From Myxococcales bacterium (lineage in GTDB: Bacteria; Myxococcota_A; Polyangia; Palsa-1104), in NCBI GenBank assembly GCA_023248835.1, contig JAHFDU010000003.1:2433-14097 (forward strand): a DNA stretch of 11,665 nt, read 5' to 3'. This document shows, in pieces, positions 1 through 6,530 of this stretch. The notes beneath the pieces are model-generated. The model was not told where the DNA came from. It did not search any database and worked only from the letters and a program-made list of their open reading frames with translations. Within the stretch, counting starts at the first letter, position 1. Every line of letters starts with the position of its first letter. The position numbers were made by a program, and so were the translations under genes.

Positions 1-121
1 CCTTAATGGTCCGAGTGCGAAGCCGAACCGGCGGGCTTTGCCCGACGAGGGGGTTCGGCCCGAGCCGGCGCGAATGCGCCGAGAGCGAGGGCGAACGGAA
101 CGTCCCCCGGTGAATGGCTGA
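1..121. other. Non-coding tail with nested inverted repeats
   Basis: This stretch lies beyond the 3' end of the minus-strand methyltransferase and holds no recognisable gene. It contains GCCGAACC at 22-29 paired with GGTTCGGC at 52-59. Nested inside is CGGGC (32-36), TTT, GCCCG (40-44). A separate perfect hairpin, GGCGC-GAAT-GCGCC, lies at 67-80. No T-run follows either stem on either strand, so a classical intrinsic terminator is not supported. One plus frame is open from the window edge to a TGA at 119-121, but its Arg/Pro-rich product matches nothing I know. The stretch could be a dispersed structured repeat or the 3' untranslated region of the methyltransferase mRNA. Confidence 0.4.
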
Positions 122-1894
122 CTACGGAAACATCCCGAACAGCGCAAGAGTGAGGCGCAGGCCGCCAGAGGAAAGTGCGACCTGGCGCTGCGGTTTGATG
201 CCGAGCGCTGAAATCAGCGCCGCGTCCGACAGTACACCGATGCGCCAACCTGCATAGCGGGCGCGCAAGTGGTCGCCGATCTGGCGATAGAATTTTTGCA
301 TGTTTTTTCTATCGCCGACGCGCTGCCCGTAGGGCGGATTGAGCAGCATAGCGCCGTTTGTCGCCGGCGGTTTCACTTGAAAAAAATCGGCGACGCCAAA
401 CTCCACGTCGGATAACACGGTGGCGCGTTCGGCGTTGCGACGCGCCGCTGCGACCGCGGTGGCAGAAACATCATTGCCGACGATGGTGGCGCCGACAGCG
501 CGGATCTGCGTGCGCGCCTGCTCTCGCAAGCGCTGCCAAACTTCACGATGGCGAGAAAATACCGGCCAGTTTTCAAAAGCAAAATTGCGAAACAGGCCCG
601 GCGCTTGGTGACGCGCCAGCTGACAAGCTTCGATCGGCAGCGTTCCGGAGCCGCACATCGGATCGAAAAACGCGCTGTCGGGGCGCCACTGTATCGAGTG
701 CAAAAGGCCCGCCGCGAGGGTTTCGCGCAGCGGCGCCGGGCCCGACTCTTCGCGATAGCCGCGTCGGTGGAGCAACTCACCCGACGCATCGACGGAAAGA
801 ACAAAGTGATTGTTTTCGCCGCGAATCAGCACCTCTTGCTCGCCGCCCTGATCGGGAAAATCGTCCAGCTTCAAGCGGTCGGCGATGGCGTGGGTGACAT
901 TTTCGCTCGCCCCACCTGAATGGTAGAGCCGGCAGCGATGCATCGCCGCGCGCACCTTCAGCGGGCGCGAGCCGTCGACGAATTTTTCCCATGCCAGCGC
1001 GGTCGAACGGGATCGCAACTGCGAAAACTGTTGGGCGTCGACGGCGCCTACCCGCAATAGAATTCGGGTTGCGGTGCGCGACCACAAATTGGCTCGCATC
1101 GCGTGCTCGAGAGGACCGGAAAATTCGACTCCGCCCAGGACCGGCTTGGCGTTTCCCTGGCCAAGTTCGCGCAATTCGTCGCACACCACCGTTTCCAACC
1201 CGGGCGCAGCGACGGCAAAGAAATCGAATTGATCAGCCGACGGCGGTAGAGCAATCTTTACCGTCGACGGCGAGGAGTGCTTTTCTGTGACTTTGGGCAA
1301 GCGTGCCGCCCGTCCGTCGCAGACAAAATGGGCCAGCACTTCGACCACGCCATCTGGGGTCTGCACCGGTGAATCGATCACCGACAGCAGACGAAATCCA
1401 AGCGGCGTGCCCTTTTCTTTGATCCGCAGCACCGCTCGTTTGCGATCCTCGGCGGTGATGCGCCCTTCATGCAGCACCAGTTCGAACTGGGGTCGCACCA
1501 AAATCACGCCCTCGGCGCCGGGGCGCAGCCGCACCGCCAAACTCGCCAGCAGCGAACGGGCCGGGATGAAACTGACATCAACCGAAAAAAAATCGAACGG
1601 GCCGGGCAGCTGATGCACCGGCAAAGTTTTGAACAGCACGTGCTTACGGGCATCGACGCGGCGATCGTTTTTGAGCGATGGGTTGAGCTGGCGATGACCG
1701 ACGTCGACTGTGGTGACTTTGGTGGCGCCGTGATCGAGCAGACCTTTGACAAATCCACCCGCCCCCGAGCCAATATCGATCGCGTGGGCGCGGGCAATCT
1801 TTCCCTCGAGATGAAACGCTGCGATCGCGGCTTCGAGTTTTCCCGAGCCGCGTCCCGCCGCTATGGACGCACTCGACGTCCTGCCCTTGGCCAT
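122..1894 (-). CDS. Fused RNA methyltransferase: TlyA-like domain + THUMP/RlmL-like domain
   Basis: This 590-residue protein has two SAM-dependent methyltransferase units. Residues 14-195 resemble the rRNA 2'-O-methyltransferase TlyA: KLEAA near 19-23, DIGSGAGGF at 40-48, VDVG at 63-66, VDVSFI at 105-110, RPQFE at 134-138 and DSP at 174-176. The N-terminal S4 domain of normal TlyA is absent. Of the family's K-D-K-E tetrad, K19, D106 and E185 are present, but the third position is Arg134. Residues about 225-370 look like a THUMP domain. Residues about 385-590 are an RlmL/UPF0020-type catalytic domain with DPMCGSGTLPIEA at 411-423 and NPPYG at 519-523, the motif of guanine-N2 methylation in rRNA. 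The protein probably methylates 23S or 16S rRNA in the cytoplasm; the target bases are unknown. The ATG start is 26 bp from the divergent neighbour. Family assignment is firm; activity of the first domain is uncertain. Confidence 0.88.
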   Translation of the reverse strand: MAKGRTSSASIAAGRGSGKLEAAIAAFHLEGKIARAHAIDIGSGAGGFVKGLLDHGATKVTTVDVGHRQLNPSLKNDRRVDARKHVLFKTLPVHQLPGPFDFFSVDVSFIPARSLLASLAVRLRPGAEGVILVRPQFELVLHEGRITAEDRKRAVLRIKEKGTPLGFRLLSVIDSPVQTPDGVVEVLAHFVCDGRAARLPKVTEKHSSPSTVKIALPPSADQFDFFAVAAPGLETVVCDELRELGQGNAKPVLGGVEFSGPLEHAMRANLWSRTATRILLRVGAVDAQQFSQLRSRSTALAWEKFVDGSRPLKVRAAMHRCRLYHSGGASENVTHAIADRLKLDDFPDQGGEQEVLIRGENNHFVLSVDASGELLHRRGYREESGPAPLRETLAAGLLHSIQWRPDSAFFDPMCGSGTLPIEACQLARHQAPGLFRNFAFENWPVFSRHREVWQRLREQARTQIRAVGATIVGNDVSATAVAAARRNAERATVLSDVEFGVADFFQVKPPATNGAMLLNPPYGQRVGDRKNMQKFYRQIGDHLRARYAGWRIGVLSDAALISALGIKPQRQVALSSGGLRLTLALFGMFP

Positions 1895-1911
1895 GCTCTT
1901 TTATATGCTAA

Positions 1912-1917
1912 AAGGAG
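1912..1917 (+). promoter_or_regulatory. Ribosome binding site for the 86-residue protein
   Basis: AAGGAG lies three bases before the ATG at 1921. It supports translation of the small plus-strand gene. The whole divergent intergenic gap is only 26 bp (1895-1920) and includes TTTATATGCTAAAA, so promoter elements for both genes must lie largely inside coding sequence. Confidence 0.6.
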
Positions 1918-1920
1918 TGC

Positions 1921-2181
1921 ATGGGTCGACAAGACGATCTCGAAAACCGACTTTCCGAGGCGATTCAGAAGCTGGCCAACGAATTTTCCGACCTCGGCGA
2001 TGATTTGCGCTGGTCGGTCACTCGCGCGCTGATTCATCGCGCCGTTCACTTTGGCGCCGAATCCCAAGGCGGTGTCGAGTTTTGCACCCTCAGCACCTAT
2101 CTTGCCGAAATGGTCGGCCATGCCCACAAACTGATGCATGGCGACAGCCCTGGCCCGACCCACAAGGATATGGTCCATTAG
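1921..2181 (+). CDS. Small protein of unknown function (86 aa)
   Basis: I do not recognise this family. The 86-residue product is soluble, with no signal peptide or membrane segment. Its first half looks helical and charged (DDLENRLSEAIQKL, residues 5-18). A middle segment holds a single Trp followed by HRAVHFGAES. The C-terminal third is His-rich, with HAHKLMH and a final DMVH, but the spacing does not match a known metal site. Support for a real gene comes from the AAGGAG ribosome site, codon use like the neighbours, and position head-to-head with the methyltransferase and in the same direction as the following DUF349 gene, 85 bp away. A competing minus-strand frame across the same bases lacks these signs. 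Confidence 0.65.
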   Translation: MGRQDDLENRLSEAIQKLANEFSDLGDDLRWSVTRALIHRAVHFGAESQGGVEFCTLSTYLAEMVGHAHKLMHGDSPGPTHKDMVH

Positions 2182-2255
2182 CGCCTATTCGCTGTAGGGC
2201 GGCGAATTTTCGGTCGAGTTATGATATGACTTCGCCGCGGCGCTAGACCGGCCGG

Positions 2256-2261
2256 TTGGAG
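2256..2261 (+). promoter_or_regulatory. Ribosome binding site that sets the DUF349 gene start
   Basis: TTGGAG lies five bases before the ATG at 2267 but only two before an in-frame GTG at 2264, so the ATG is the better start. A perfect 10-bp palindrome, ACCGGCCGGT, overlaps at 2247-2256. TATGAT at 2220-2225 could be a -10 box, but no good -35 sequence lies at the right distance. Confidence 0.55.
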
Positions 2262-2266
2262 ATGTG

Positions 2267-4651
2267 ATGGGATTTTTTGACCTTTTTGCTCCGAAGTGGA
2301 AACACTCTGACGCTGGAGTGCGACTCGAAGCAGTGCGCCAGCTTGACGTCGATGATCGGGCTCGACTTGAGCGCATCGCTCGCCTTGACAGCGACGCTCG
2401 AGTGCGCAAAGTCGCGGTCAAAAAAATCGACGACGTCGCCTTGCTGCTCGATCTGAGCAGAAGCGACAGCGACGAAACCTTGCGCCAGCTGGCGCGCGAG
2501 CGGCTGAGTGATTTCCTATTGCACGAAGCGCTCTCGGAGGATTTGAGTTCGGCGCTGTCTGCAGTCGAAAGAATCGATAACGCCGAGACCAGCGCTCAGG
2601 TCAGTCAGCGCATGCTCACCAAGGTCGCTATCTCGTCGCCACTTGCCGAAATTCGACTGGCGGCACTCGGGCTCATTGGCGAAGCGCGTGCGCTCGGTGA
2701 AGTGGCGCGCACTGCCAAGCAGCCCGACCTTCGACTGCTCGCGGTCGAGCGCCTAGCCGACAAGAAAATCTTGCGCGATCTGGCGATCAAGGAGGGCACT
2801 CGCGAAGTGGCGCTGCAGGCGGCCAAGCGGTTTTCCGACGACGAAACCCTGGCCGAGCTTGAGCAGAAGGCCAGCACCAAAGCGGTGCAAAAGTGGGCGC
2901 GGCAGGAGCTGCAGACCAGGCGGCAGAAAAACGGCGGCGAGCCTGCGGTGTCGAGCGCCGCGGTTCGACGGGCCCGGCAAATCCAGCTCTGTCGGCAAGT
3001 GGAGTCAGCGTTTGGCAAGCCTGATCTACCAGCCGCCGCGATCGAGGTTCAGGCGGCAGAAAAAGAGTGGGAGGCCCTCGGTGAGGCGCTGGCCGAGGAT
3101 GCGACTCGTTTTTCGGCGGCGGTTTCACGTTTTGAAAAGCACTACCGGCAGTGGGCGCTAAAGGTGCGACAGCGCATGCAAGCGCAGTTGGTGGAAGCGG
3201 CACCGATCGCTGAGAACGCAGTCGCGGTCGAGGCGCCCGCGATCGTCGAAGACTCAGAGGCGCGGCTCGCCGAAATCGCGGCCCAAGTAGCCAAAGCAGA
3301 GGAGCAGGCACGCCGAGAGAAAGAGGCGGAAGCCCGACGCGAGGCCGAGCGCTTGGAACGTGAAGCGGAGGAGGCGACTACCGCGCAGGCAATCGAAGAA
3401 CTCTGTTCCACGCTCGAGGGACTGGCTGAAACCAAAAATATTCAGGCTGCTGAAGCAGCGCTCGACGATGCGCGCGCGGCGGCGGCTCACGCCGGACCGG
3501 TGCCACGCCATCGCCAGGCGGACTTACACAAACGGTTTTCGTCGGCGCGGGAAAAGCTGGTGGCCCGCCTGCGCGAGCTTCACACCGAAGAGGATTGGAA
3601 ACGGTGGGCCAATGTGCCGCAGTTCGAGGCGCTCTGCGTCCGGGCCGAAGCGCTGGCGAACGAGCCCGACCTCGAGGCGGTTGCCAAGGCGCTCCGGCCG
3701 CTGCATACCGAGTGGAAAGCGGCCGGTCCGTTGCCGCGCGAAAAGCGCGAGGCGCTATGGAATCGCTTCAAGGCTGCGACCGATGCCGCGAACGAACGCT
3801 GCCGCGAACTTTTCGACAAACTCGACCAGGAGCGTGCCGAGAACCTCACCAAGAAAGAGGCGCTGTGCGCCGAGGTCGAGGCGATTGAGCCGCCCTTTGA
3901 TTTCAAACAGCAGGCGGAACACATCAAAGCAATGCAAGAGGAGTGGAAAAAAATTGGCCCAGTCCAGCGCGCCGAATCGGAAAAAATTTGGCAGCGCTTT
4001 CGCAAAGCTTGCGACCGCTTTTTCGATGCGCGTAAAGAATATTTCGCCGAGCTCGATGCGGAAAGGGGCGACAATCTCAAACGCAAAGAGGAAATTTGCA
4101 GCGAAGCCGAGGCGCTGGCGCAGTCGACCGATTTTCGCAGCGCCGCCAACATGCTCAAGAAATACCAACAGGAGTGGAAACGCATCGGCCCGGTGCCCAA
4201 AGAGGTCTCCGATGCGCTGTGGCTGCGCTTCCGCACCGCCTGCGACCAGTTTTTCGGCCGGCAGAAGGAGCATTTCGGTGAGCTCGACAAAGGCCGCGAC
4301 GTAAATTTGCAAAAGAAGGTGGCGTTGTGCGAACGGGTCGAAGCTTTGGCCGCGAGCGACAATCGGGATGCAGCGCTCACCCAGCTAAAAAAAATTCGTG
4401 TCGAATGGCGGACGGTAGGTCCAGCGCCCGAGGCCGACGGGGAAACGGTGTGGCGCCGCTTTCGCCAGGCTTGCGATCGCTTAGTGAAAGGCGACGAGGC
4501 CGAGGTGGTTGATCCGCAAGCGGTGGCAGAGGCGAACCGGGCGGCGGCCGAATTTTCCAATCGCATTGCGCTCGGTTCTGTTGCTGCGCTGCTTTCTGAC
4601 TCCGCTTCCGCCGAAGTGCTGGCAGAGCAAAAGGCCGACGAACCAAAATAG
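2267..4651 (+). CDS. HEAT-like and DUF349 repeat protein
   Basis: This 794-residue cytoplasmic protein has no signal peptide or membrane segment. Residues about 14-225 form short helical repeats in the HEAT style (for example VRLEAVRQL and VRKVAVKKI). Residues about 331-379 are a charged Glu/Arg/Ala-rich coiled coil. Residues about 406-750 carry DUF349 units with the pattern EWKxxGPxPxxxxExLWxRFxxACDxFF. Four canonical units have their lead Trp at residues 483, 560, 637 and 714, exactly 77 apart. A fifth unit starts at residue 406 with Ala in place of Trp, and a degenerate one lies near Trp268. DUF349 proteins are widespread and of unknown molecular function; the helical repeats suggest a scaffold or binding role, which is inference. 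The ATG was chosen over GTG at 2264 by ribosome-site spacing. Confidence 0.9.
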   Translation: MGFFDLFAPKWKHSDAGVRLEAVRQLDVDDRARLERIARLDSDARVRKVAVKKIDDVALLLDLSRSDSDETLRQLARERLSDFLLHEALSEDLSSALSAVERIDNAETSAQVSQRMLTKVAISSPLAEIRLAALGLIGEARALGEVARTAKQPDLRLLAVERLADKKILRDLAIKEGTREVALQAAKRFSDDETLAELEQKASTKAVQKWARQELQTRRQKNGGEPAVSSAAVRRARQIQLCRQVESAFGKPDLPAAAIEVQAAEKEWEALGEALAEDATRFSAAVSRFEKHYRQWALKVRQRMQAQLVEAAPIAENAVAVEAPAIVEDSEARLAEIAAQVAKAEEQARREKEAEARREAERLEREAEEATTAQAIEELCSTLEGLAETKNIQAAEAALDDARAAAAHAGPVPRHRQADLHKRFSSAREKLVARLRELHTEEDWKRWANVPQFEALCVRAEALANEPDLEAVAKALRPLHTEWKAAGPLPREKREALWNRFKAATDAANERCRELFDKLDQERAENLTKKEALCAEVEAIEPPFDFKQQAEHIKAMQEEWKKIGPVQRAESEKIWQRFRKACDRFFDARKEYFAELDAERGDNLKRKEEICSEAEALAQSTDFRSAANMLKKYQQEWKRIGPVPKEVSDALWLRFRTACDQFFGRQKEHFGELDKGRDVNLQKKVALCERVEALAASDNRDAALTQLKKIRVEWRTVGPAPEADGETVWRRFRQACDRLVKGDEAEVVDPQAVAEANRAAAEFSNRIALGSVAALLSDSASAEVLAEQKADEPK
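3482..4490 (+). repeat. Protein-level tandem DUF349 repeats, 231-bp period
   Basis: The lead position of successive DUF349 units falls at 3482 (Ala), 3713, 3944, 4175 and 4406 (all TGG). The spacing is exactly 231 bp, or 77 codons, each time. The nucleotide sequences have diverged, so this is an old duplication kept in register by selection rather than a recent tandem copy. The last unit loses the pattern after ACDRL. Confidence 0.85.
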
Positions 4652-4654
4652 ATG

Positions 4655-4668
4655 GGGTCTATAGACCC
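4655..4668. promoter_or_regulatory. Perfect 14-bp palindrome, possible operator
   Basis: GGGTCTATAGACCC is fully self-complementary and begins four bases after the stop codon of the DUF349 gene, 95 bp upstream of the vWA lipoprotein start. It has no spacer for a hairpin loop and no T-run, so a dimeric DNA-binding protein site is more likely than a terminator. It might also be a dispersed genomic palindrome. The rest of the 112-bp gap shows no clear promoter or ribosome site. Confidence 0.4.
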
Positions 4669-4763
4669 TAGTTCGGTGGGGTCGGTTGGCCCGCAGGTAA
4701 CTCTCGTAGTCCCACCAATTCGCCGGGATCGCGTGGCGCGCGCATTGCAGCACAACGCTTCAC

Positions 4764-6530
4764 ATGAGCCAGAGTCTTGTCTCCAGTTTGCTCGCACTTT
4801 TGGTTGCCGCCTGCGGAGGACAGATCGTGTTCGGAGAGACCCGCGGGGCGGCGCCGGCGGGCGGCAAGAGCGACAGCACGATGCCGAAAACGCTGCAAAC
4901 GTTGGCACTCAATCCCGCCTCACCGGTGCTGTTCATTGACAATCAACAGCCGGTGACCCAGGCGTTCGTTGTGACTGCGCTCTTTAGCGATGGATCGAGT
5001 GAAGACCTCACTGGAAAAGCCAAATTTTCGCTCGGCAAGACCAATCTCGGCAGTTTTTCTGCCGCCACTTTCACTTCACTCACCGAGGGCGGCTTCACTA
5101 AAGTCCGCGCGCAAGTCGACTCCTTGGTCGCTGAAACCATCTTGACCTTGGTACCGCGCCGCCTCGACAGCAACGGTGTGCCGCTCGACTTCTTCTTCGT
5201 CGCGCCCTACAACGATGTCACCACTCCGGCGTCGGCGTTGTTCTCCTTCAGCACCAAGATCAGTCAAGCCGACATCGGTTTTGTCGTTGACACCTCGGGA
5301 TCGATGCAGGCAAAAATCAACAACTTGAGCGCCTCGCTCTCTGCATTAGCCGGTGCCCTGCAAGCGCAGATCCCGTCGGTGGCGATGGGTGTTTCGACTT
5401 ACGATAGCTGGCCCTGCGCACCCGATGGTGGCCCCGCCGATTACCTTTGGAAATTGGACCAGCGCGTGGTCACGGTGCAAAGTCAGGGCTTGCTAGCGGT
5501 GCAAGGCCCGCTCATGCAACTGATGGCTAACAACGGCGGTGATGGCAGCGAACCCGGCTTCGATGCGCTTTACGCCGCCGCTAGCGGCCAGGCGATCTCC
5601 GGCTGCGGTGCTGGTCCGTTGGTGCCGGCGTTCGACACCATGAGCAGCGCCGGCGCCGTCGTTGGCGAAACCACCGGCACGATTGGCGGCATGGGCTTTC
5701 GCAAGGGCGCGCTTCCGCTCCTGGTGATCGCCAGCGACGCTGAATTTCACGACGCCGACGATCCGGCCGACCTCGACTTTGCTCCGACGCGACCGTTCGC
5801 ACACGGCCACAACAGCACGCTCGCCGCGGTGAAAAGCATCGGCGGAAAAGTGATCGGCATCGCTTCCCGAGGAGGTGGTGGCGAATTCGTAAGTTTCGCT
5901 CGCTCGGGAACGCCAGCGGGCAATTCTCATGAGCCCTATGATCAAATGTATTGGCTGGCCGAGCAGACCGGGACGGTGGTGCCGGCGGCGGCCTTCCTCG
6001 GCGTCTGCGGCGTCGGCCAGTGCTGCACTGGCGAGAATGGCAGCGCGGTTTCGCCCGACGCCATCGGCAATTGCCCACTGGTGTTTGAGGTCAGCGCCGA
6101 TGGCAGCCATCTTGGCACCTCAGTGGCGAGCGCGATCACCAAGCTGGTCACGTACGGCGGCTTCGACGATGGGACCAACATTGTTGGCAAATCGACCGAC
6201 GAGTCGGGCGCGGCGCTGCCGGCGATGGTCACCACCGCCAATTTTCTCGAATCTGCAGTCGACGGCAAGCGCGGTGTCAGTCCGGCCACGTCGGTGCCCG
6301 GGGTAGGTTCCACTGGCGGTCCGTCTGGTGTCGACGCCAATCGCTTTCTCGACGTCAAACCGGGAACCACGCTGCAGTTTACCGTGCGCGTCTACAATGA
6401 TTTTGTTCCCGGCAGCGACGAGCCGCAGTTTTTCAAAGCCACGATTCAGGTCATCGGCGACGGCAGCACACTGCTCGATTCACGCGAGGTGTACATCCTA
6501 GTCCCGCCTGGTGTCATTCAACCCGGTTGA
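4764..6530 (+). CDS. vWA-domain lipoprotein with N-terminal Ig-like domain
   Basis: The 588-residue product begins with a short hydrophobic signal peptide ending in LLVAAC, a lipobox with Cys17 as the lipidation site, so it is probably attached to a membrane of the envelope. Residues about 43-130 look like a bacterial Ig-like (Big_2-type) domain. Residues about 170-470 form a von Willebrand factor A domain. Its metal site motif DTSGS is at 176-180, with the GGDGSEPGFDAL element at 258-269 and further acidic residues at D325 and D330. Cysteines at 415, 420, 421 and 437 could form disulfides. Residues about 525-580 look like another beta domain. The ATG is the only usual start codon after an in-frame TAG at 4707, although no ribosome site is visible and the signal peptide lacks basic residues. 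Such proteins usually bind ligands outside the cytoplasm; the ligand here is unknown. Confidence 0.82.
   Translation: MSQSLVSSLLALLVAACGGQIVFGETRGAAPAGGKSDSTMPKTLQTLALNPASPVLFIDNQQPVTQAFVVTALFSDGSSEDLTGKAKFSLGKTNLGSFSAATFTSLTEGGFTKVRAQVDSLVAETILTLVPRRLDSNGVPLDFFFVAPYNDVTTPASALFSFSTKISQADIGFVVDTSGSMQAKINNLSASLSALAGALQAQIPSVAMGVSTYDSWPCAPDGGPADYLWKLDQRVVTVQSQGLLAVQGPLMQLMANNGGDGSEPGFDALYAAASGQAISGCGAGPLVPAFDTMSSAGAVVGETTGTIGGMGFRKGALPLLVIASDAEFHDADDPADLDFAPTRPFAHGHNSTLAAVKSIGGKVIGIASRGGGGEFVSFARSGTPAGNSHEPYDQMYWLAEQTGTVVPAAAFLGVCGVGQCCTGENGSAVSPDAIGNCPLVFEVSADGSHLGTSVASAITKLVTYGGFDDGTNIVGKSTDESGAALPAMVTTANFLESAVDGKRGVSPATSVPGVGSTGGPSGVDANRFLDVKPGTTLQFTVRVYNDFVPGSDEPQFFKATIQVIGDGSTLLDSREVYILVPPGVIQPG

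Noticed and set aside
2..121. Possible C-terminal end of a plus-strand gene entering from the left
   Set aside because: The frame is open, but the Arg/Pro-rich product is unrecognisable and lies over inverted repeats; it cannot be supported without more sequence.
1861..2178. Minus-strand open frame of 105 codons over the small plus-strand gene
   Set aside because: It would run into the methyltransferase gene on the same strand and has no ribosome site; the plus frame has AAGGAG and ordinary codon use.
3360..4304. Plus-strand open frame of 314 codons in another frame of the DUF349 gene
   Set aside because: Arg/Ser/Pro-rich shadow with no motif; explained by GC-rich repeat coding.
4649..4680. 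Palindrome after the DUF349 gene as an intrinsic terminator
   Set aside because: The 14-bp palindrome has no loop and no following T-run.
3580..4908. Long minus-strand open frame of 442 codons opposite the DUF349 gene
   Set aside because: Ser/Arg-rich, low-complexity product mirroring the DUF349 repeats; the plus strand has clear family motifs.
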